Under the pieces are notes generated by a model that made no database searches, had not been told where the DNA came from, and was given only the letters and a program-made list of their open reading frames with translations. A program made the position numbers and the translations under genes. Below are positions 1-12,164 of a DNA stretch of 64,000 nucleotides, piece by piece; the first letter of the stretch is position 1; the number at the start of each line of letters is the position of its first letter. Source of the DNA: Auanema rhodensis (taxonomy: Eukaryota; Nematoda; Chromadorea; Rhabditida; Rhabditidae); contig OZ059900.1 in assembly GCA_964057225.1 (NCBI GenBank), positions 1,746,501-1,810,500 on the forward strand, in the 5' to 3' direction.

Positions 1-64
1 GAGAATCGAACATACAATACACAAAATCAGTCTATTTTTATGAGCTTGCACTGATATATATTCA

Positions 65-76
65 TTTTGATCAAAA
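65..76. repeat. Perfect 12-bp palindrome TTTTGATCAAAA (exemplar)
   Basis: The sequence equals its own reverse complement. It occurs in nearly every monomer about 65 bases after the start. Types 6 and 10 have CATC in place of GATC and so lose the symmetry. It could be a cruciform seed or a binding site for a dimeric protein; no function is shown. Confidence 0.75.
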
Positions 77-139
77 AAGGTCGAAAATAGAAAGAATTTT
101 TGAATTTTCCGAGTTTTGAGTCGAATTGGGCTAAATCGC

Positions 140-151
140 TCATATATATGA
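140..151. repeat. Perfect 12-bp palindrome TCATATATATGA (exemplar)
   Basis: Self-complementary AT-rich sequence present in most monomers. It is broken in types 13, 24, 29 and 32 (CTAATATATATG) and in types 4, 8, 20 and 38 (CATATATAAG). Its centre is about 75 bp from the first palindrome. Confidence 0.75.
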
Positions 152-244
152 TCAAAAGCATAGTTTTACTGTCTATGATAACAAAAGTCTTCAAATATAC
201 ACTAATAATGATTAAATCACTGAATTTCACTCAAATAGCATTAC

Positions 245-312
245 TACACTAAGTATGGTCGTTTTTATGCCTTTAACACCATATACTCACCGATTTTTGG
301 TACAAAATCTGT
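245..312. repeat. Near-invariant 3' block of the monomer (exemplar)
   Basis: The stretch from ACACTAAGTATGG to CAAAATCTGT is almost the same in every monomer of every family, while the 190 or so bases upstream separate the families. The position given is for the first monomer; the block recurs 184 times. It holds the only GTAC I noticed in the monomer. It may be conserved by function (protein binding or chromatin structure) or by frequent gene conversion; the sequence alone does not decide. Confidence 0.85.
254..283. repeat. Imperfect inverted repeat in the conserved block (exemplar)
   Basis: The left arm TATGGTCGTT (254-263) can pair with the right arm AACACCATA (275-283) over nine base pairs, with the C at 259-260 bulged out, leaving an 11-nt loop (264-274). 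Beyond a two-base TA bulge on the right, a further AG/CT pair is possible. Variants I saw in this region (C for T in type 4, T for C in type 5, the lost T near 17292, A at 39193) lie in the loop or in the T run that enters it, not in the arms. Confidence 0.7.
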
Positions 313-343
313 AATACTCGTAAATTTCGATCATATTCGTTAA

Positions 344-355
344 GATTCGAGAATC
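344..355. repeat. Short inverted repeat at the chosen monomer boundary (exemplar)
   Basis: GATTC (344-348) and GAATC (351-355) are complementary arms around GA. The perfect form is found before b, c and d monomers. Before a and e monomers the left arm is GATTT, a CpG-to-TpG type change that spoils the last pair. Confidence 0.6.
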
Positions 356-3300
356 AAACACACAATACACGAAATAAGTTTATTTTGACGAATTTGCACT
401 GATATTTATTCATTTTGATCAAAAAAGGTCGAAAATAGAAAGAATTTTTTAATTTTCCGAGTTTTGAGTCCAATTGGGCTAAATCGCTCATATATATGAT
501 CAAAAGCATAGTTTCACTGTCTATGATAACAAAAGTCTTCAAATATACACTAGTAATGATTAAATCACTGAATTTCACTCAAATAGCATTACTACACTAA
601 GTATGGTCGTTTTTATGCCTTTAACACCATATACTCACCGATTTTTGGTACAAAATCTGTGATACTCGTAAATTTTGATCATATTCGTTAAGATTTGAGA
701 ATCAAACATACAATACACAAAATCAGTCTATTTTTATGAGCTTGCACTGATATATATTCATTTTGATCAAAAAAGGTCGAAAATAGAATGAATTTTTGAA
801 ATTTCCGAGTTTTGAGTCTAATTTGGCTAAATCGCTCATATATATGATCAAAAGCATAGTTTTACTGTCTATGATAACAAAAGTCTTCAAATATACACTA
901 ATAATGATTAAATCACTGATTTTCAGTCAAATAGCATTACTACACTAAGTATGGTCGTTTTTATGCCTTTAACACCATATACTCACCGATTTTTGGTACA
1001 AAATCTGTAATACTTGTAAATTTTGATCATATTTGTTAAGATTCGAGAATCAAACACATAATACACGAAATAAGTCTATTTTTACAAGTTTGCACTGATA
1101 TTTATTCATTTTGATCAAAAAAGGTCGAAAATAGAAAAAATTTTTGAAATTTCCGAGTTTTGAGTCCAATTTGGCTAAATCGCTCATATATAAGATCAAA
1201 AGCATAGTTTTATTGTCTATAACAACAAAAGTCATCAATTAAACGCTAGTGATATTTAAATACTGATTTTCGCTCAAGTAGCATTACTACACTAAGTATG
1301 GTCGTTTTCATGCCTTTAACACCATATACTCACCGATTTTTGGTACAAAATCTGTAATACTTGTAAATTTTGATCATATTCGTTAAGATTTGAGAATCGA
1401 ACATACAATACACAAAATCAGTCTATTTTTATGAGCTTGCACTGATATATATTCATTTTGATCAAAAAAGGTCGAAAATAGAAAGAATTTTTGAAATTTC
1501 CGAGTTTTGAGTCTAATTTGGCTAAATCGCTCATATATATGATCAGAAGCATAGTTTTAATGTCTATGACAACAAAAATCATCAATTAAACGCTAGTGAT
1601 ATTTAAATACTGATTTTCGCTCAAATAGCATTACTACACTAAGTATGGTCGTTTTTATGCTTTTAACACCATATACTCACCGATTTTTGGTACAAAATCT
1701 GTAATACTCGTAAAATTTGATCATATTTGTTAAGATTTGAGAATCAAACACACAATACACAAAATCAGTCTATTTTTATGAGTTTACACTGATATATATT
1801 CATTTTCATCAAAAAAGGTCGAAAATAGAAAGAATTTTTGAATTTTCCGAGTTTTGAGTCGAATTGGGCTAAATCGCTCATATATATGATCAAAAGCATA
1901 GTTTTACTGTCTATGATAACAAAAGTCTTCAAATATACACTAATAATGATTAAATCACTGAATTTCACTCAAATAGCATTACTACACTAAGTATGGTCGT
2001 TTTTATGCCTTTAACACCATATACTCACCGATTTTTGGTACAAAATCTGTAATACTCGTAAATTTCGATCATATTCGTTAAGATTCGAGAATCAAACACA
2101 CAATACACGAAATAAGTTTATTTTGACGAATTTGCACTGATATTTATTCATTTTGATCAAAAAAGGTCGAAAATAGAAAGAATTTTTTAATTTTCCGAGT
2201 TTTGAGTCCAATTGGGCTAAATCGCTCATATATATGATCAAAAGCATAGTTTCACTGTCTATGATAACAAAAGTCTTCAAATATACACTAGTAATGATTA
2301 AATCACTGAATTTCACTCAAATAGCATTACTACACTAAGTATGGTCGTTTTTATGCCTTTAACACCATATACTCACCGATTTTTGGTACAAAATCTGTAA
2401 TACTTGTAAATTTTGATCATATTTGTTAAGATTCGAGAATCAAACACATAATACACGAAATAAGTCTATTTTTACAAGTTTGCACTGATATTTATTCATT
2501 TTGATCAAAAAAAGGTCGAAAATAGAAAATTTTTTTGAAATTTCCGAGTTTTGAGTCCAATTTGGCTAAATCGCTCATATATAAGATCAAAAGCATAGTT
2601 TTATTGTCTATAACAACAAAAGTCATCAATTAAACGCTAGTGATATTTAAATACTGATTTTCGCTCAAGTAGCATTACTACACTAAGTATGGTCGTTTTT
2701 ATGCCTTTAACACCATATACTCACCGATTTTTGGTACAAAATCTGTAATACTTGTAAATTTTGATCATATTCGTTAAGATTTGAGAATCGAACATACAAT
2801 ACACAAAATCAGTCTATTTTTATGAGCTTGCACTGATATATATTCATTTTGATCAAAAAAGGTCGAAAATAGAAAGAATTTTTGAAATTTCCGAGTTTTG
2901 AGTCTAATTTGGCTAAATCGCTCATATATATGATCAGAAGCATAGTTTTAATGTCTATGACAACAAAAATCATCAATTAAACGCTAGTGTTGTTTAAATA
3001 CTGATTTTCGCTCAAATAGCATTACTACACTAAGTATGGTCGTTTTTATGCCTTTAACACCATATACTCACCGATTTTTGGTACAAAATCTGTAATACTC
3101 GTAAAATTTGATCATATTTGTTAAGATTTGAGAATCAAACACACAATACACAAAATCAGTCTATTTTTATGAGTTTACACTGATATATATTCATTTTCAT
3201 CAAAAAAGGTCGAAAATAGAAAGAATTTTTGAATTTTCCGAGTTTTGAGTCGAATTGGGCTAAATCGCTCATATATATGATCAAAAGCATAGTTTTACTG

Positions 3301-6300
3301 TCTATGATAACAAAAGTCTTCAAATATACACTAATAATGATTAAATCACTGAATTTCACTCAAATAGCATTACTACACTAAGTATGGTCGTTTTTATGCC
3401 TTTAACACCATATACTCACCGATTTTTGGTACAAAATCTGTAATACTTGTAAATTTTGATCATATTTGTTAAGATTCGAGAATCAAACACATAATACACA
3501 AAATAAGTCTATTTTTACAAGTTTGCACTGATATTTATTCATTTTGATCAAAAAAGGTCGAAAATAGAAAGAATTTTTAAAATTTCCGAGTTTTGAGTCC
3601 AATTTGGCTAAATCGCTCATATATATGATCAAAAGCATAGTTTTATTGTCTATAACAACAAAAGTCATCAATTAAACGCTAGTGATGTTTAAATACTGAA
3701 TTTCGCTCAAATAGCATTACTACACTAAGTATGGTCGTTTTTATGCCTTTAACACCATATACTCACCGATTTTTGGTACAAAATCTGTAATACTCGTAAA
3801 TTTTGATCATATTCGTTAAGATTTGAGAATCAAACATACAATACACAAAATCAGTCTATTTTTATGAGCTTGCACTGATATATATTCATTTTGATCAAAA
3901 AAGGTCGAAAATAGAAAGAATTTTTGAAATTTCCGAGTTTTGAGTCTAATTTGGCTAAATCGCTCATATATATGATCAAAAGCATAGTTTTATTGTCTAT
4001 GACAACAAAAGTCATCAATTAAATGCTAGTGATGTTTAAATACTGAATTTCGCTCAAATAGCATTACTACACTAAGTATGGTCGTTTTTATGCCTTTAAC
4101 ACCATATACTCACCGATTTTTGGTACAAAATCTGTAATACTCGTAAATTTTGATCATATTCGGTGAGATTCGAGAATCAAACACACAATACACGAAATAA
4201 GTTTATTTTGACGAGTTTGCACTGGTATTTATTCATTTTGATCAAAAAAGGTCGAAAATAGAAAGAATTTTTGAATTTTCCGAGTTTTGAGTCCAATTGG
4301 GCTAAATCGCTAATATATATGATCAAAAGCATAGTTTTACTGTCTATGATAACAAAAGTCTTCAAATATACACTAATAATGTGTAAATCACTGAATTTCA
4401 CTCAAATAGCTTTACTACACTAAGTATGGTCGTTTTTATGCCTTTAACACCATATACTCACCGATTTTTGGTACAAAATCTGTAATACTCGTAAATTTCG
4501 ATCATATTCGTTAAGATTCGAGAATCAAACACACAATACACGAAATAAGTTTATTTTTACGAGTTTGCACTGATATTTATTCATTTTGATCAAAAAAGGT
4601 CGAAAATAGAAAGAATTTTTGAATTTTCCGAGTTTTGAGTCCAATTGGGCTAAATCGCTCATATATATGATCAAAAGCATAGTTTCACTGTCTATGATAA
4701 CAAAAGTCTTCAAATATACACTAATAATGATTAAATCACTGAATTTCACTCAAATAGCATTACTACACTAAGTATGGTCGTTTTTATGCCTTTAACACCA
4801 TATACTCACCGATTTTTGGTACAAAATCTGTAATACTCGTAAATTTCGATCATATTCGTTAAGATTCGAGAATCAAACACACAATACACGAAATAAGTTT
4901 ATTTTTACGAGTTTGCACTGATATTTATTCATTTTGATCAAAAAAGGTCGAAAATAGAAAGAATTTTTGAATTTTCCGAGTTTTGAGTCCAATTGGGCTA
5001 AATCGCTCATATATATGATCAAAAGCATAGTTTCACTGTCTATGATAACAAAAGTCTTCAAATATACACTAGTAATGATGAAATCACTGAATTTCACTCA
5101 AATAGCATTACTACACTAAGTATGGTCGTTTTTATGCCTTTAACACCATATACTCACCGATTTTTGGTACAAAATCTGTAATACTTGTAAATTTTGATCA
5201 TATTTGTTAAGATTCGAGAATCAAACACATAATACACGAAATAAGTCTATTTTTACAAGTTTGCACTGATATTTATTCATTTTGATCAAAAAAGGTCGAA
5301 AATAGAAAGAATTTTTGAAATTTCCGAGTTTTGAGTCCAATTTGGCTAAATCGCTCATATATATGATCAAAAGCATAGTGTTATTGTCTATAACAACAAA
5401 AGTCATCAATTAAACGCTAGTGATGTTTAAATACTGAATTTCGCTCAAATAGCATTACTACACTAAGTATGGTCGTTTTTATGCCTTTAACACCATATAC
5501 TCACCGATTTTTGGTACAAAATCTGTAATACTCGTAAATTTTGATCATATTCGTTAAGATTTGAGAATCAAACATACAATACACAAAATCAGTCTATTTT
5601 TATGAGCTTGCACTGATATATATTCATTTTGATCAAAAAAGGTCGAAAATAGAAAGAATTTTTGAAATTTCCGAGTTTTGAGTCTAATTTGGCTAAATCG
5701 CTCATATATATGATCAAAAGCATAGTTTTATTGTCTATGACAACAAAAGTCATCAATTAAATGCTAGTGATGTTTAAATACTGAATTTCGCTCAAATAGC
5801 ATTACTACACTAAGTATGGTCGTTTTTATGCCTTTAACACCATATACTCACCGATTTTTGGTACAAAATCTGTAATACTCGTAAATTTTGATCATATCCG
5901 GTGAGATTCGAGAATCAAACACACAATACACGAAATAAGTTTATTTTGACGAGTTTGCACTGGTATTTATTCATTTTGATCAAAAAAGGTCGAAAATAGA
6001 AAGAATTTTTGAATTTTCCGAGTTTTGAGTCCAATTGGGCTAAATCGCTCATATATATGATCAAAAGCATAGTTTTACTGTCTATGATAACAAAAGTCTT
6101 CAAATATACACTAATAATGTGTAAATCACTGAATTTCACTCAAATAGCTTTACTACACTAAGTATGGTCGTTTTTATGCCTTTAACACCATATACTCACC
6201 GATTTTTGGTACAAAATCTGTAATACTCGTAAATTTCGATCATATTCGTTAAGATTCGAGAATCAAACACACAATACACGAAATAAGTTTATTTTTACGA

Positions 6301-7994
6301 GTTTGCACTGATATTTATTCATTTTGATCAAAAAAGGTCGAAAATAGAAAGAATTTTTGAATTTTCCGAGTTTTGAGTCCAATTGGGCTAAATCGCTCAT
6401 ATATATGATCAAAAGCATAGTTTCACTGTCTATGATAACAAAAGTCTTCAAATATACACTAGTAATGATTAAATCACTGAATTTCACTCAAATAGCATTA
6501 CTACACTAAGTATGGTCGTTTTTATGCCTTTAACACCATATACTCACCGATTTTTGGTACAAAATCTGTAATACTTGTAAATTTTGATCATATTTGTTAA
6601 GATTCGAGAATCAAACACATAATACACGAAATAAGTCTATTTTTACAAGTTTGCACTGATATTTATTCATTTTGATCAAAAAAAGGTCGAAAATAGAAAA
6701 TTTTTTTGAAATTTCCGAGTTTTGAGTCCAATTTGGCTAAATCGCTCATATATAAGATCAAAAGCATAGTTTTATTGTCTATAACAACAAAAGTCATCAA
6801 TTAAACGCTAGTGATATTTAAATACTGATTTTCGCTCAAGTAGCATTACTACACTAAGTATGGTCGTTTTTATGCCTTTAACACCATATACTCACCGATT
6901 TTTGGTACAAAATCTGTAATACTTGTAAATTTTGATCATATTCGTTAAGATTTGAGAATCGAACATACAATACACAAAATCAGTCTATTTTTATGAGCTT
7001 GCACTGATATATATTCATTTTGATCAAAAAAGGTCGAAAATAGAAAGAATTTTTGAAATTTCCGAGTTTTGAGTCTAATTTGGCTAAATCGCTCATATAT
7101 ATGATCAGAAGCATAGTTTTAATGTCTATGACAACAAAAATCATCAATTAAACGCTAGTGATGTTTAAATACTGATTTTCGCTCAAATAGCATTACTACA
7201 CTAAGTATGGTCGTTTTTATGCCTTTAACACCATATACTCACCGATTTTTGGTACAAAATCTGTAATACTCGTAAAATTTGATCATATTTGTTAAGATTT
7301 GAGAATCAAACACACAATACACGAAATAAGTTTATTTTGACGAGTTTGCACTGGTATTTATTCATTTTGATCAAAAAAGGTCGAAAATAGAAAGAATTTT
7401 TGAATTTTCCGAGTTTTGAGTCCAATTGGGCTAAATCGCTCATATATATGATCAAAAGCATAGTTTTACTGTCTATGATAACAAAAGTCATCAATTAAAC
7501 GCTAGTGATGTTTAAATACTGAATTTCGCTCAAATAGCATTACTACACTAAGTATGGTCGTTTTTATGCCTTTAACACCATATACTCACCGATTTTTGGT
7601 ACAAAATCTGTAATACTCGTAAATTTTGATCATATTCGTTAAGATTTGAGAATCAAACATACAATACACAAAATCAGTCTATTTTTATGAGCTTGCACTG
7701 ATATATATTCATTTTGATCAAAAAAGGTCGAAAATAGAAAGAATTTTTGAAATTTCCGAGTTTTGAGTCTAATTTGGCTAAATCGCTCATATATATGATC
7801 AAAAGCATAGTTTTATTGTCTATGACAACAAAAGTCATCAATTAAATGCTAGTGATGTTTAAATACTGAATTTCGCTCAAATAGCATTACTACACTAAGT
7901 ATGGTCGTTTTTATGCCTTTAACACCATATACTCACCGATTTTTGGTACAAAATCTGTAATACTCGTAAATTTTGATCATATTCGGTGAGATTC

Positions 7995-10774
7995 GAGAAT
8001 CAAACACACAATACACGAAATAAGTTTATTTTGACGAGTTTGCACTGGTATTTATTCATTTTGATCAAAAAAGGTCGAAAATAGAAAGAATTTTTGAATT
8101 TTCCGAGTTTTGAGTCCAATTGGGCTAAATCGCTAATATATATGATCAAAAGCATAGTTTTACTGTCTATGATAACAAAAGTCTTCAAATATACACTAAT
8201 AATGTGTAAATCACTGAATTTCACTCAAATAGCTTTACTACACTAAGTATGGTCGTTTTTATGCCTTTAACACCATATACTCACCGATTTTTGGTACAAA
8301 ATCTGTAATACTCGTAAATTTCGATCATATTCGTTAAGATTCGAGAATCAAACACACAATACACGAAATAAGTTTATTTTTACGAGTTTGCACTGATATT
8401 TATTCATTTTGATCAAAAAAGGTCGAAAATAGAAAGAATTTTTGAATTTTCCGAGTTTTGAGTCCAATTGGGCTAAATCGCTCATATATATGATCAAAAG
8501 CATAGTTTCACTGTCTATGATAACAAAAGTCTTCAAATATACACTAATAATGATTAAATCACTGAATTTCACTCAAATAGCATTACTACACTAAGTATGG
8601 TCGTTTTTATGCCTTTAACACCATATACTCACCGATTTTTGGTACAAAATCTGTAATACTTGTAAATTTTGATCATATTTGTTAAGATTCGAGAATCAAA
8701 CACATAATACACAAAATAAGTCTATTTTTACAAGTTTGCACTGATATTTATTCATTTTGATCAAAAAAGGTCGAAAATAGAAAGAATTTTTGAAATTTCC
8801 GAGTTTTGAGTCCAATTTGGCTAAATCGCTCATATATATGATCAAAAGCATAGTTTTATTGTCTATAACAACAAAAGTCATCAATTAAACGCTAGTGATG
8901 TTTAAATACTGAATTTCGCTCAAATAGCATTACTACACTAAGTATGGTCGTTTTTATGCCTTTAACACCATATACTCACCGATTTTTGGTACAAAATCTG
9001 TAATACTCGTAGATTTTGATCATATTCGTTAAGATTTGAGAATCAAACATACAATACACAAAATCAGTCTATTTTTATGAGCTTGCACTGATATATATTC
9101 ATTTTGATCAAAAAAGGTCGAAAATAGAAAGAATTTTTGAAATTTCCGAGTTTTGAGTCTAATTTGGCTAAATCGCTCATATATATGATCAAAAGCATAG
9201 TTTTATTGTCTATGACAACAAAAGTCATCAATTAAATGCTAGTGATGTTTAAATACTGAATTTCGCTCAAATAGCATTACTACACTAAGTATGGTCGTTT
9301 TTATGCCTTTAACACCATATACTCACCGATTTTTGGTACAAAATCTGTAATACTCGTAAATTTTGATCATATTCGGTGAGATTCGAGAATCAAACACACA
9401 ATACACGAAATAAGTTTATTTTGACGAGTTTGCACTGGTATTTATTCATTTTGATCAAAAAAGGTCGAAAATAGAAAGAATTTTTGAATTTTCCGAGTTT
9501 TGAGTCCAATTGGGCTAAATCGCTAATATATATGATCAAAAGCATAGTTTTACTGTCTATGATAACAAAAGTCTTCAAATATACACTAATAATGTGTAAA
9601 TCACTGAATTTCACTCAAATAGCTTTACTACACTAAGTATGGTCGTTTTTATGCCTTTAACACCATATACTCACCGATTTTTGGTACAAAATCTGTAATA
9701 CTCGTAAATTTCGATCATATTCGTTAAGATTCGAGAATCAAACACACAATACACGAAATAAGTTTATTTTTACGAGTTTGCACTGATATTTATTCATTTT
9801 GATCAAAAAAGGTCGAAAATAGAAAGAATTTTTGAATTTTCCGAGTTTTGAGTCCAATTGGGCTAAATCGCTCATATATATGATCAAAAGCATAGTTTCA
9901 CTGTCTATGATAACAAAAGTCTTCAAATATACACTAATAATGATTAAATCACTGAATTTCACTCAAATAGCATTACTACACTAAGTATGGTCGTTTTTAT
10001 GCCTTTAACACCATATACTCACCGATTTTTGGTACAAAATCTGTAATACTTGTAAATTTTGATCATATTTGTTAAGATTCGAGAATCAAACACATAATAC
10101 ACAAAATAAGTCTATTTTTACAAGTTTGCACTGATATTTATTCATTTTGATCAAAAAAGGTCGAAAATAGAAAGAATTTTTGAAATTTCCGAGTTTTGAG
10201 TCCAATTTGGCTAAATCGCTCATATATATGATCAAAAGCATAGTTTTATTGTCTATAACAACAAAAGTCATCAATTAAACGCTAGTGATGTTTAAATACT
10301 GAATTTCGCTCAAATAGCATTACTACACTAAGTATGGTCGTTTTTATGCCTTTAACACCATATACTCACCGATTTTTGGTACAAAATCTGTAATACTCGT
10401 AGATTTTGATCATATTCGTTAAGATTTGAGAATCAAACATACAATACACAAAATCAGTCTATTTTTATGAGCTTGCACTGATATATATTCATTTTGATCA
10501 AAAAAGGTCGAAAATAGAAAGAATTTTTGAAATTTCCGAGTTTTGAGTCTAATTTGGCTAAATCGCTCATATATATGATCAAAAGCATAGTTTTATTGTC
10601 TATGACAACAAAAGTCATCAATTAAATGCTAGTGATGTTTAAATACTGAATTTCGCTCAAATAGCATTACTACACTAAGTATGGTCGTTTTTATGCCTTT
10701 AACACCATATACTCACCGATTTTTGGTACAAAATCTGTAATACTCGTAAATTTTGATCATATTCGGTGAGATTC
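7995..10774. repeat. Tandem duplication of quasi-tetramer 7 in copy A
   Basis: Two 1390-bp blocks, 7995-9384 and 9385-10774, each c24-b25-d26-e27. Both have the d26/e27 marker CGTAGATTTTG (about 9009 and 10399). Copies B, C and D have one block here. I cannot say which of the two blocks is the added one. Confidence 0.88.
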
Positions 10775-11817
10775 GAGAATCAAACACACAATACACGAAA
10801 TAAGTTTATTTTGACGAGTTTGCACTGGTATTTATTCATTTTGATCAAAAAAGGTCGAAAATAGAAAGAATTTTTGAATTTTCCGAGTTTTGAGTCCAAT
10901 TGGGCTAAATCGCTCATATATATGATCAAAAGCATAGTTTTACTGTCTATGATAACAAAAGTCTTCAAATATACACTAATAATGTGTAAATCACTGAATT
11001 TCACTCAAATAGCTTTACTACACTAAGTATGGTCGTTTTTATGCCTTTAACACCATATACTCACCGATTTTTGGTACAAAATCTGTAATACTCGTAAATT
11101 TTGATCATATTCGGTGAGATTCGAGAATCAAACACACAATACACGAAATAAGTTTATTTTGACGAGTTTGCACTGGTATTTATTCATTTTGATCAAAAAA
11201 GGTCGAAAATAGAAAGAATTTTTGAATTTTCCGAGTTTTGAGTCCAATTGGGCTAAATCGCTAATATATATGATCAAAAGCATAGTTTTACTGTCTATGA
11301 TAACAAAAGTCTTCAAATATACACTAATAATGTGTAAATCACTGAATTTCACTCAAATAGCTTTACTACACTAAGTATGGTCGTTTTTATGCCTTTAACA
11401 CCATATACTCACCGATTTTTGGTACAAAATCTGTAATACTTGTAAATTTTGATCATATTCGTTAAGATTTGAGAATCAAACATACAATACACAAAATCAG
11501 TCTATTTTTATGAGCTTGCACTGATATATATTCATTTTGATCAAAAAAGGTCGAAAATAGAAAGAATTTTTGAAATTTCCGAGTTTTGAGTCTAATTTGG
11601 CTAAATCGCTCATATATATGATCAAAAGCATAGTTTTATTGTCTATGACAACAAAAGTCATCAATTAAATGCTAGTGATGTTTAAATACTGAATTTCGCT
11701 CAAATAGCATTACTACACTAAGTATGGTCGTTTTTATGCCTTTAACACCATATACTCACCGATTTTTGGTACAAAATCTGTAATACTCGTAAATTTTGAT
11801 CATATTCGTTAAGATTT

Positions 11818-12164
11818 GAGAATCAAACATACAATACACAAAATCAGTCTATTTTTATGAGCTTGCACTGATATATATTCATTTTGATCAAAAAAGGTCG
11901 AAAATAGAAAGAATTTTTGAAATTTCCGAGTTTTGAGTCTAATTTGGCTAAATCGCTCATATATATGATCAAAAGCATAGTTTTATTGTCTATGACAACA
12001 AAAGTCATCAATTAAATGCTAGTGATGTTTAAATACTGAATTTCGCTCAAATAGCATTACTACACTAAGTATGGTCGTTTTTATGCCTTTAACACCATAT
12101 ACTCACCGATTTTTGGTACAAAATCTGTAATACTCGTAAATTTCGATCATATTCGTTAAGATTC
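11818..12164. repeat. Hybrid monomer at loss of c32 in copy A
   Basis: The body is type e31. The end reads CGTAAATTTCGATC and CGTTAAG, as at the end of type c32 in copies B, C and D, not CGTAAATTTTGATC and CGGTGAG as at the normal end of e31. The next monomer is b33. An in-register exchange within the conserved 3' block, with loss of 348 bp, explains this. Confidence 0.8.

Noticed and set aside
264-274. Rho-independent terminator at the conserved stem-loop
   Set aside because: The stem is AT-rich and bulged, is not followed by a U run at the right place, and there is no gene to terminate.
1-348. Monomer as a dimer of two halves of about 174 bp
   Set aside because: The halves share only short AT-rich words such as TTTTGATC and CGAAAAT/CGTAAAT. 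I could not see a convincing alignment by eye; a self-alignment of the consensus would settle it.
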